Source: Didymodactylos carnosus (Eukaryota; Rotifera; Eurotatoria; Philodinida; Philodinidae). From it: a DNA stretch of 20,587 bases. Location of the stretch: assembly GCA_905250885.1 (NCBI GenBank), contig CAJNOQ010003337.1, forward strand, positions 1 through 20,587. The letters are read 5' to 3'. A program made the position numbers and the translations under genes. The notes beneath the pieces are model-generated. The model had not been told where the DNA came from and ran no database searches. It worked only from the letters and a program-made list of their open reading frames with translations. This document shows positions 1 to 7,027 of this stretch, in pieces (the first letter of the stretch is position 1; each line of letters starts with the position of its first letter).

Positions 1-112
1 ATGACCGTATTAATAGGTCGAAATATCGAATTATAATTTTAATGTTTTAGTTTTAATTGTTTAATTTTTATTTTTTATTATTTGATTAAAACTTTTTATT
101 AAAATTCTTAAT

Positions 113-253
113 ATGATAGCCGCATTGGTTTTAAAATTTCTATTCTTAACTTTACCCATAAACTCGAAAAACGTTATGTATTTCATTGGTGTGGATAATC
201 TTACATCGTACCATCATCGTTTCCACAAATGGATACAGCAGGAAAAGCATTAA
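113..253 (+). CDS. Short secreted-leader-like hypothetical protein, probably partial
   Basis: A 46-residue frame starts with MIAALVLKFLFLTLPINSKN, a basic-poor hydrophobic stretch resembling a signal peptide or membrane anchor. The same leader recurs at 14714 (MIAAIILKFLFLTLSINSKN). Across the first 20 codons the two copies differ mostly at synonymous positions, the pattern expected of coding DNA. The AT-rich upstream bases are also alike in both loci. After residue 20 the copies no longer align, so this copy may be truncated, frameshifted around 205-215, or spliced. In another frame from about 230 the sequence reads MDTAGKALSRS then stop, which may be the original continuation. The family is not recognised. 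Confidence applies to the leader being coding, not to the exact end. Confidence 0.4.
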   Translation: MIAALVLKFLFLTLPINSKNVMYFIGVDNLTSYHHRFHKWIQQEKH

Positions 254-370
254 GTCGATCATAAATTTGATGAGAATACTAAAAGAGGATTTTATTTGTA
301 AATAGCTACATGCTATACTTTTTTGGATAAAAAGAAACGACAGGGTACAGATTAACCTCGTTCTTCAAAA

Positions 371-503
371 ACCGTGCACAGAAACATCTCCGTACACATT
401 TCTATCTTTTTGCCGTGCACAAAAATGTAAAAAGATTTTTTAGTGCACGGAAAACAGCAAACCGTGCATAACTCTGGAAAAAACCGTGCACAGAAAAATC
501 CTC
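371..503. repeat. Cluster of five GTGCAC-centred short repeats
   Basis: CCGTGCAC or a one-base variant occurs at about 371, 412, 443 (inverted), 461 and 484. The outer two belong to a longer near-identical unit, ACCGTGCACAGAAA followed by a similar TC-rich end. GTGCAC is its own reverse complement, so the cluster could be a protein-binding array or decayed tandem repeat. The minus-strand open frame across it appears to be a by-product of the repeat. The flanks at 254-370 and 504-829 show no supported gene, though a plus-strand frame of about 50 codons runs from 708 to 870 with no recognised domain. Confidence 0.5.
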
Positions 504-829
504 GTCTATAAAATGTGATCAGACCAGATAAAATTATGCTTTCTGTAACTGAAGATAAAACTATTGTTTTGGAAATTTCTGACTTTAAGCTAACAATGAG
601 GGCAAGTTCAAACAACATGATAAAAATTTATTAAAAAACGTAGTCAAATGGCGACATTCAACAGAAATCTTATTCATCAAAACCCATCAAAAAAGGTCTG
701 TAGGATCAAATTTTTTTAGACCTCACAGAAAGAATAGAAGAACAAGATGTCCTGAAATGTTTAGTTTGCATAGTTTTCTTGATTGAAGTTCTGAAATTAA
801 AGGTTAAGTATGATTTTGTAGAGTATTTC

Positions 830-1460
830 GGGGCGCATCTTTTAAAAAGTACGCTATCCTACGAGTCGTAAAGAAACATAACAAAAATAGAAAATACTAA
901 GAGGATCAGTCTTTTTAGTGTTTTCACCGTCCGGATGAAGCTTTCCATTGTTTACATAATGACCAAGGTATTGCACTTCTGTTTTCAATATCTCGCAATT
1001 TTGACTTTAAAACTGGATATTGTAAAATACCATTGTATAAACAAGATCGACCAAAGACAGCATTCTCAACACGGGATGGACATTACCAATTCAGTCCTGC
1101 CTCAAGATATCTGCAACGGTCCGACTACTTTCCAGTGCGTCCTCAACAATGTTTTAGGACCAGCCAGCTGGAAGTATGTTCTTCCTTATATTGACGATAT
1201 AATAATATAGTCCAGAACACTTGAAGACCATGACCAAAATTTAACACAAATACTACAATTATTAAACGAAGCACAATTTCAACTGAAGCCACAAAAGTGC
1301 GAAATATTGAAAACAGAAGTGCAGTACCTTGGTCGTTACGTAAACAATGGGACACCGTCGTTCAGACGGTGAAAACATAAAATGTTTGCTAGATGCAAAA
1401 GTACCAACAACAGCCCAAGAAGTCTATCGCTTCCTGAAGACCAATTCAAGCCATTATTGA
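830..1460 (+). mobile_element. Ty3/gypsy retrotransposon reverse transcriptase, decayed fragment
   Basis: Three reading frames in succession carry the conserved blocks of a Ty3/gypsy Pol reverse transcriptase in the right order. A VVKKHN block lies near 862. A DFKTGY block and RPKTAFSTRDGHYQF follow at about 1000-1090. Then NGPTTFQ, VLGPASWKYVLPY and the catalytic YIDD box end near 1205. KCE, YLG and VPTTAQEVYRFLK follow up to 1460. The gene is dead as it stands: a frameshift lies near 1090, an in-frame TAG at 1208-1210 directly after the YIDDIII motif, and another frameshift near 1355-1370. The block near 880-910 is also shortened and contains stops. No gag, protease, RNase H, integrase or flanking LTR was found, so this is an internal fragment. 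The lineage within Ty3/gypsy cannot be fixed by eye. Confidence 0.88.
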
Positions 1461-1483
1461 AGCCATTACTGAAGCCATTATTC
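1448..1483 (+). repeat. Three tandem 12 bp units at the end of the gypsy fragment
   Basis: AAGCCATTATTG is repeated three times with single-base changes, beginning exactly where reverse transcriptase similarity fades. It could be a slippage product marking the truncation breakpoint. Confidence 0.75.
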
Positions 1484-1867
1484 AAATAGCGCCATTTTCA
1501 ACGCGCCAAAATGCGATAAGTGATTTGAATAAAGACATACTTTGCCGCCCGTACATTCATTCAATAAGCTATTCAGAAAAAACATTTTGACCGATTCTGT
1601 TCAGCGTATAAAAAGTCGATTTTGCGATAATGGAAGTCGAAGCACGCGCTGATTATAGTCCAGAGCTATATCTAACTCATTTGCATGAATATCAATCAGA
1701 GATAAGTACGTCGAGTATAGAAGAACCATCGAGAACATAGCAGAGAAATTGCATACAAGCAGCACGTGCTTTTTCTAGCTCGTTTTGTTGAAGGTACACG
1801 TAATACATATTATCATGGCAGAGCCTATTGGTTGTCATTGGTGCTCCCGAAATTGTAATTAAAGGCT
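1484..1867 (+). other. Non-coding stretch with a 36-codon frame after a TATA-like box
   Basis: No recognised gene is present. A TATAAAAA run at about 1606-1613 precedes a short ATG frame at 1630-1740 that begins MEVEARADYSPELY and ends in TAG. The pairing of box and start is suggestive, but the product matches no family known to me. It could be the start of a longer spliced gene or chance. Confidence 0.2.
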
Positions 1868-2077
1868 ACTATTGTAACGTATAACGCTATACATATATTC
1901 TGTGCTATGTCAGCGTTGCTGACAAATACGTGCATCCTCTTTTTTCTGTATCTTTCTTATCTTTTTTATTGTTTGGAAAGAGTGTTGACATTCACCCTTT
2001 CGCTTCCGCTTTAGGGTTCGTTTTCTTGTTTTGTTTTATTCTTCGATTTTTTGTATTTTGTTGGGAAATAACTCATA
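1868..2077 (+). repeat. Direct repeat copy A (about 210 bp)
   Basis: This is nearly the same sequence as 2375-2580, with point changes and a few small deletions. It carries a perfect 7 bp hairpin (TGTCAGC, GTT, GCTGACA), a pyrimidine-rich tract and the shared end TTGGGAAATAACTCA. The repeat can be trimmed to TG...CA boundaries (1873-2075), as in an LTR. However, no target duplication, tRNA-primer site or polypurine tract is evident, so a local duplication is equally likely. Confidence 0.85.
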
Positions 2078-2374
2078 TAACATGCTTTCTTAGATTTCTT
2101 GACAAGTGGGATGATGAAAATTGGGAGGAAAGGGAAATATCGTATTCAACACTGCAATTCTTTTGCTTCGTTCATGATTTAAACGAAGAAAACGAAAAGA
2201 AGAATATTTTTACTGCTTACTGTTCGGATATAAATTCTCAAAACTAACGCAATTTTGTAGACTTTTTGTTTGCGTTATTTCTTTTTATTACCGACAAGGA
2301 AGTGAAATCCTTAGTCATATTTTAACTTAAAGGAAAATTCCGACTAAAGAGGTAGAACGCAACAAAATTGCACA
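2078..2374 (+). other. Spacer between the two direct repeats
   Basis: This 297 bp stretch contains the end of an open frame that runs out of copy A and stops at 2247. That frame has no internal ATG and is dominated by T-run codons, so it is not called as a gene. A 10 bp inverted pair, GCAATTTTGT near 2249 and ACAAAATTGC near 2362, flanks its second half. Confidence 0.4.
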
Positions 2375-2580
2375 ACTATTGTAACGTATAACGCTATACA
2401 TAAATTCTGTGCTATGTCAGCGTTGCTGACAAATACATGCACCCTCTTTTTTCTGTATCTTTCTCATCTCTTTTATTGTTGAGAGTGTTGACATTCATTC
2501 TTTCACTTCCGCTTTAGTGTTCGTTTCCTTCTTTTGCTTTGTTCTTCGATTTTTTGTATTTTGTTGGGAAATAACTCATA
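2375..2580 (+). repeat. Direct repeat copy B (about 206 bp), upstream of the F-box gene
   Basis: This is the second copy of the repeat at 1868-2077. It ends 147 bp before the F-box start codon, so it may lie in that gene's promoter region. Between it and the start codon there is a pyrimidine-rich tract and a short CACACGCACACACG run, with no clear TATA box. Confidence 0.85.
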
Positions 2581-2727
2581 AAGTGGTAGAGCTAGTATCC
2601 CACTAACTCGCTTTTTCTTTCCCTCTCTTCCTTTTTTTACTAAAGAATTAACACACGCACACACGTATTCGTATTTAATGCTTAGAGTTGCAAGCTACAA
2701 TAGAAATCACTCCGTCTCTTGCTAATC

Positions 2728-3213
2728 ATGGAATGCTTACCGGATGAGCTATGGCTACTCGTGTTTAAATATTTACACCAAATTGACATCCTCTATTCAT
2801 TTAGTAATTTAAATGCACGCATTCAACAAATAATTACACCCTATTCCTACGATATTAATCTGACAAATATATCCTGGGAACGATTTAATCTATTTTGTTC
2901 TCAAGTTTTACCACTACCTTCAAACAGTGTACGCAGTATTACATTGGGAAATATAGAACAATTTGCAGGTACTGAGTATCGTTCACATCCGTGGGATTAT
3001 CCCGACGAAAACACAACTGATATTGCTCAAACGAACTTATTCGAACCTTACCTAGCCAGTGTGACTATAAACATTCATTGTAGAAATATGTTTATTGGTT
3101 GCAAAGAAATTTTATTGTATAATGAATTAATGAAACATGAAAGAGAATGTCAGTTTAAGTGGTGCTGTTGTGCGTACCGTTTATACGGACTGGACAGTGC
3201 GCATAACCAGTGA
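2728..3213 (+). CDS. F-box protein, short, with a zinc-finger-like C-terminus
   Basis: The ATG at 2728 opens a 161-residue protein. Residues 1-45 form a typical F-box: MECLPDELWLLVFKYLHQ, then IDILYSFSNLN and a TPYSYDINL segment. F-box domains bind Skp1 and recruit targets to SCF ubiquitin ligases. The style LPDE..L.IF.YL...D.L.SF.NLN, followed by a block ending in SNSVRSITLGN, is common in large bdelloid rotifer F-box families. Those proteins are usually several hundred residues long, so this one looks truncated. From about residue 112 the protein changes character: HCRNMFIGCKEIL and HERECQFKWC give a C-x6-C, H-x3-C pattern like a TRAF-type or SIAH-like zinc finger. This suggests fusion of two gene pieces. 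A possible 87 bp in-frame intron (2969 GT to 3055 AG) would remove the linker between them. The gene may be a recent fragment rather than functional. Confidence 0.75.
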   Translation: MECLPDELWLLVFKYLHQIDILYSFSNLNARIQQIITPYSYDINLTNISWERFNLFCSQVLPLPSNSVRSITLGNIEQFAGTEYRSHPWDYPDENTTDIAQTNLFEPYLASVTINIHCRNMFIGCKEILLYNELMKHERECQFKWCCCAYRLYGLDSAHNQ

Positions 3214-3494
3214 CGAAGACTTATAATTCCAACAAGGAAGTTAATGAAGTCATGATCCTTCAAACATTCTATATAAGTAACCTTGAAAATAGATGACTAG
3301 GAAATGATTAATCCAAGAGTTAGCAAATATTGCGATGGGCATGTATGATCTTCGACAGTTTTATGAGTTAAAAAAGATTTTATTCAACATGCAATAAGGT
3401 TTATGTGTGTGACTATTCCTAAAACTCCCTGACTACTTACCAATGCTTATTTTAATAAAATAATTCAGAAGAAAACTACGATTATTATAATGAT
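3214..3494 (+). other. AT-rich intergenic stretch
   Basis: There is no open frame with coding character and no clear structural element. It could hold the 3' end of the F-box transcript, but no convincing polyadenylation signal was picked out. Confidence 0.4.
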
Positions 3495-3511
3495 GGGGGA
3501 GGGGGCGGGGG
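3495..3511 (+). repeat. G-rich tract of three G5 runs
   Basis: The sequence is GGGGGAGGGGGCGGGGG within an AT-rich region. Three runs of five guanines with one-base spacers could form a G-quadruplex by splitting a run. It sits just before a possible splice acceptor (3522). Confidence 0.7.
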
Positions 3512-3522
3512 CTTAAATACAG

Positions 3523-3765
3523 AAAAGTAAAGATTCGACACCGTCACGATACGAACAAGCACAACAACGTACCACACGTCCAAGAGAGAGAAGAACTGTG
3601 AATACTGATATCCGATTAACCGAAGCAAAGAAGAATTATTTCGATGAACGCTTGGATTTAGAAGATTATCAAGCAACATTACGATCACTAAGCTACCGTT
3701 ATGTAGTTGTGTTAGATCATGATTCTAATTCTAAAGAAGATCATGAGTGTGAACCTAAAATATAA
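3523..3765 (+). CDS. Hypothetical coding piece, 80 codons, no start codon
   Basis: An open frame runs from a CAG acceptor-like site (3520-3522) to TAA at 3763, with natural codon use and a charged composition: SRYEQAQQRTTRP, then RLTEAKKNYFDERLDLEDY and a C-terminal SKEDHECEPKI. No ATG precedes it in frame before an upstream stop, so it would be a terminal exon or a 5'-truncated fragment. The middle part has the charge pattern of a helix or coiled coil. No family is recognised. The minus-strand frame over the same bases contains poly-proline from the G tract and looks like a shadow. Confidence 0.35.
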   Translation, partial: KSKDSTPSRYEQAQQRTTRPRERRTVNTDIRLTEAKKNYFDERLDLEDYQATLRSLSYRYVVVLDHDSNSKEDHECEPKI

Positions 3766-3838
3766 CTGTCCTGCTTTTTTTTGTGTCTCTACAGCAGCCA
3801 ATCATTCCTAATTAAAAAGTGATTCGAAATTATAAACA

Positions 3839-3961
3839 GTGTGCGACGTATGTGAAAAGAACAAACTCTGTATTCCAAATGGAGATCACATTTTATTTGT
3901 ACAGGAAACGAGAGAATGTATGCATTCCAAATTAAGACTGCTTTTTAAATCTAATTATTAA
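3839..3961 (+). CDS. Hypothetical coding piece with a Cys motif, partial
   Basis: Forty codons are open from a CAG acceptor-like site (3837-3839) to TAA at 3959. They read CDVCEKNKLC near the start, then HILFVQETRECMHSKLRL. The spacing C-x2-C-x6-C resembles half of a zinc-binding motif, but this is too short to assign. It lies 74 bp after the previous fragment, in a different frame, so the two may be exons of one decayed gene. Confidence 0.22.
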   Translation: MCDVCEKNKLCIPNGDHILFVQETRECMHSKLRLLFKSNY

Positions 3962-4238
3962 CCATAAAAAAAAGTGGTCTCAATCATGAAGTAGCCGTCG
4001 CGGAGAATAAATTTTTCTAAAATCAGCTCCTTCATTCTTTTCTAGAAGCCCTACTTCCGAGAGTTTTGCAGAAAACTTTCTAAAGAAATAAAGAGAACGT
4101 TGAGAAATCTTTAAGTGTCGAGGTTCATAAAGTTTGGTTTAGTGATTATCGAGATTACCTAGACCAACTTTCTTGTGTAAAATGTCTATTACCCATAACT
4201 AACAATGAGAATATCTTCTGTTTAGAATTAATTTTTAA
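3962..4238 (+). other. Intergenic stretch without recognised content
   Basis: No coding frame, repeat or RNA gene could be supported here. Confidence 0.35.
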
Positions 4239-4478
4239 ATGGACATTTTTCGGAATCTCGCTGACGAAAATTACGTAGCCAAAGCAAAAGTAGAATTGTC
4301 AGAGATTGCTAAATATGCTGTTGCATGTAAAAAAGAAATAAAATTCGAACAGAGTGTCATGTTTGATAGCCCCCGGTCTACATTAATAAATAAGTTCAAG
4401 TGTGTTTTCGTAGTAATCTATTTCGAAAATGAATGGTACAACAACTCTCTCGAAAATGGAAAACGAGAGTTTATGTAG
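4239..4478 (+). CDS. Hypothetical 79-residue protein
   Basis: The frame starts MDIFRNLADENYVAKAKVEL and ends in TAG, with an A at position -3 before the ATG. Composition is mixed and soluble-looking, with one hydrophobic patch (CVFVVIYF) near residue 55. No family is recognised and there is no homologue elsewhere in the window, so it may be spurious. Confidence 0.2.
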   Translation: MDIFRNLADENYVAKAKVELSEIAKYAVACKKEIKFEQSVMFDSPRSTLINKFKCVFVVIYFENEWYNNSLENGKREFM

Positions 4479-4536
4479 TGCGGATGTGACATAACTATTA
4501 TGCAATTAGTAATGTCTTAATAGTGACGTAACTAGT

Positions 4537-4856
4537 ACGTAGTAACAAGTAGTTACGAAACAACAAGTAAACATGATGAAATAGTTAAGGAAATATCCAA
4601 ACAGGAAAAGATGATGCAATCTTACATGAAGTCACTGAAGACAGTGACTCATGTAACAATTTTCGACAATGAAGCAAACATTTTCAAGGGAAAAAGGTTA
4701 GAAAGTGTACATTCTGTTGCCAACAAATTGTACAATAATAAAACAAGAATCAGTTATGAGTCGAGACCTACAATAGATAGATGGATAAAAAAAGACAGTG
4801 GTAGAGTGTACAAACAGATAAAGAAAGAAAAGAAAAATAGTTTGAAAGCAGGATAA
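4537..4856 (+). CDS. Hypothetical basic protein, possibly partial at the 5' end
   Basis: The frame is open from 4537 after a TAG. The first ATG is at 4611 (MMQSYMKSLKTVTHVTIF), giving 81 residues. The upstream in-frame codons (SSYETTSKHDEIVKEISKQE) also look coding, so the true start may be in an earlier exon. The C-terminus is strongly basic (IKKDSGRVYKQIKKEKK), and the purine-rich sequence continues past the stop to about 4960, as if a lysine/arginine/glutamate-rich tail had been interrupted. No domain is recognised. A hammerhead-like motif lies about 220 bp downstream. Confidence 0.3.
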
Positions 4857-5072
4857 GAGAAAAGACAAGAGAAAGAAGGAGAGAAAGTAATCCAGTATAG
4901 AAAAGAAAATGCGAGGTATGATCTGAGACGACAGATAATAAGAAAAAGATATAGATAAATCTTATGTATGATGTTTATCAAGTTCTATTCTATCATTGTA
5001 TACATTATGTTAACATTGTTTTTCAAATTTTGAAAATTGTTATAATTTTAGATTGTGGTTCTATAAACTATT

Positions 5073-5119
5073 TCGTTTTTAAACGACTGAGGATGATATG
5101 TTAACATATCGAAACGTTT
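5073..5119 (+). ncRNA. Hammerhead-ribozyme-like motif
   Basis: The sequence shows CTGAGGA at 5087-5093, a hairpin GATATG-TTAA-CATATC (5095-5110) and GAAA at 5111-5114. This is the hammerhead core order CUGANGA, stem II, GAAA. Directly upstream TCGTTT-TT-AAACGA (5073-5086) forms another hairpin, and directly downstream the core ends in AAACGTTT. One base (T5094) lies unpaired between the core and stem II, so the match is not perfect. Penelope-like retroelements are known to carry minimal hammerheads ending in GAAACGT. A Penelope-like fragment exists at 14410, which makes the reading plausible but not proven. Confidence 0.35.
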
Positions 5120-5256
5120 AGTTAATATATGAAGACACATTCTTGACTTTTCATAGATTTGTTCTTTCCAATCGAATTCGAAACAGGAGCAAAACATCGA
5201 AATGCGCATAAAATGATCAAACACGAACAGCAATTATCATCATTATTATGCTGTTT

Positions 5257-5311
5257 GGGTTATGAATTATAACCCATGATCGTGTGATCATAAGTTATGA
5301 TCACACGATCA
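5257..5311. repeat. Two adjacent hairpins at the 3' end of the oxygenase pseudogene
   Basis: Hairpin 1 is GGGTTAT-GAATT-ATAACCC (5257-5275), a perfect 7 bp stem. Hairpin 2 spans 5277-5311, with a perfect 15 bp stem (5277-5291 with 5297-5311) around the loop AAGTT. Both loops are five bases. The stop codon (5309-5311, minus strand) of the extended oxygenase frame lies inside the second stem. The pair could act as a 3' processing or termination structure, or mark an insertion site. Confidence 0.8.
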
Positions 5312-6467
5312 ATCTTCTTCATCACATGCCTGCTTCTTGTGTATTGATCGGCTTCTTTTCACTCTGAAATTGCTCTTGTCGTACATTCCTTTTTTCTGAG
5401 CTTCATAATATCCGAATGCATTTGTTGCTGTGCCATTCAACAGGTCTCGACAGTCTTCGAGCTCGGTAATAACTAGATTGAACCAAATCCTCCTTTGTGG
5501 GCCATTCTTTATCGTACATCATTAACGCTTTCAACTGTTCTCGTGCACGCCAAGCTTTGTGCAATGTGAACTCGTAATCACTGATGGACTCGTGCATGAA
5601 TGTCCGGTAACGAGGTTTTTCGGTAACATATGGGTTTTGTGATATGTACGAATTAGTGACGGTAATCCGAGGTTCACTGCTGTTTAGAACTGTGTTCACA
5701 CGATGAGCAATTTCACAGCCTTGCGTATATATCACCGAACCGGCTCCACCAAAATCAATATTTTGCACATATTCATCAAGGATATCGCCGTTATATTCAG
5801 CGATCACTTTCAATGCTTCTTGCTTTTCTAGTTCGATCAGCTGGAGTTCGCCACCAACCGTGTTTGCCGTGTCGCACGTAGGATTATGGCCGACACAGGG
5901 TCGTACTGATCGACGTTTTTCGTTGGATCAGCAAGGCCAATAGTTGTGTGACTATAACTCGATTTCAACGTTTTTGCCATGAGTGGTTCATTTCTTCCTC
6001 ACAGTTTCGTCAAAAACTCAAGAGCAACTGGATAGTGATTGAAATCTCTTAGCCATTTTGGTGGATATCCAATGTGACGAGTTCGATTCGGTAGTCTCCG
6101 ATCGCTTTCGCAGTTGACAAACTCTCGTTGAATTATTGATTTCAATAATTCTCACTGAGAAGACGAACTGGTGCAATATAGGCTAAATTGACTCGTATGA
6201 ATGCCTTGCTCAAAATCAATTGACGGGACCTGTTTGACACGTTGAAAATTGTTGTTTAACAAGACGACAAATCCTTGCTCAACAATATTTAAATGGATTG
6301 AAGCATCGTAAATACTTCGGCTCATCTTCCCAGTACAGATAGTTGTCATTTTTCAAATCGCTTGTTTCAAATACATCACCGATAAAATATTGCCATTGTT
6401 CTGACTGAACATCTGTATTATACTGAATATACCGCTGTTGATCTGGGTTGACTGTGTGCTTCGACAT
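5309..6467 (-). pseudogene. 2-oxoglutarate/Fe(II)-dependent oxygenase, frameshifted pseudogene
   Basis: Pieces of one protein are spread over several minus-strand frames. The N-terminal frame starts at 6467 (MSKHTVNPDQQRYIQYN) and stops at 6279. A second frame continues from about 6340 through a TGA at 6152-6154 and another at 5999-6001 to a stop at 5837. A third frame carries the core from about 5927 to 5403, with ANTVGGELQLIELE, GDILDEYV, FGGAGSVIYTQGCEIAHRV and SEPRITVTNSY. A last frame, from about 5475 to the stop at 5309, holds the tail ending KKQACDEED. The core matches ArpA-like Fe(II)/2-oxoglutarate oxygenases: the His at 5703-5705 would be the distal iron ligand and the Arg at 5667-5669 the co-substrate binder. 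The expected proximal His-x-Asp lies where frames break (about 5890-5960) and is not intact. Such genes are typical of fungi and bacteria, so horizontal transfer followed by decay is likely (inference). Confidence 0.72.
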
Positions 6468-6785
6468 GGTTGCTACTTTTATCATACTGAAACACAAAGC
6501 ATGTTTCTGCTTTACATGTAGTATCTCTCTTATCTTTTTCAGATCATAGACTAAGTTATAATTGAGTTCTATTAAAAATAATTGAGAAGAAATGTTTGCC
6601 AAAGAATATATATGTTTTTGCAATTCCATCAGAAAAAGTTTTAAATTTGAATCATGTCTGCTGTTACACAATGGTCGATAATTTGATAACGCAATGATTA
6701 ACTAAATATTTATGAAATAGGTTAGTGATAAAGCACAATTATTCTTGACGAGACATCAGAAGAATTCTTTTTGAATGCTAGTAAA
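6468..6785. other. Upstream region of the oxygenase pseudogene
   Basis: The minus-strand frame of the N-terminal piece stays open to 6671 without a convincing protein sequence, so this may be leader or intron. No promoter motif was identified. Confidence 0.3.
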
Positions 6786-7027
6786 TTAATTTTGTATTTT
6801 GACATATTTTACATAGAGAAATCAATTCTGAACACGACTGAGTGTGTTTCAAATTTTTGAAACACGTTAGTGAGTCGGCTGATGACGAAAAGTTAACGAT
6901 AGTCAAAAATGCCATTAGTTAAAAACAGTAATTTGGTAAATGCTAGTAAGATTTTAGCGCTAAATCAAGCAGATATTCGTAATCAGCGCGAAATCCAGCA
7001 TTGAATAATGTATCTTTCGTCGAAATT
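6786..7027 (+). repeat. Direct repeat copy 1 of the 3 kb composite element
   Basis: The copy is 242 bp and clearly matches 9602-9857. It contains a 9-10 bp hairpin, GTGTTTCAA...TTGAAACAC, conserved in both copies. It also contains the shared tract AAATGCTAGTAAG, then TTTTAGCGCTAAATCAAGC. Point differences are scattered, and copy 2 has about 14 extra bases around GTCGGCTCAGCCGAC. Confidence 0.9.

Noticed and set aside
352..618. Minus-strand 88-residue Cys-rich open frame
   Set aside because: The Cys-Thr and Cys-Ala repeats come directly from the GTGCAC repeat cluster; there is no domain and no conservation evidence.
1930..2247. Plus-strand 105-codon frame that looks like a membrane protein
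   Set aside because: It starts with GTG and has no internal ATG. Its hydrophobic part is a translated T-rich repeat, and the second repeat copy does not keep the frame.
6868..6888. CTGATGACGAAA as a hammerhead core in the direct repeat
   Set aside because: There is no stem II between CTGATGA and GAAA, and the second repeat copy lacks the motif.
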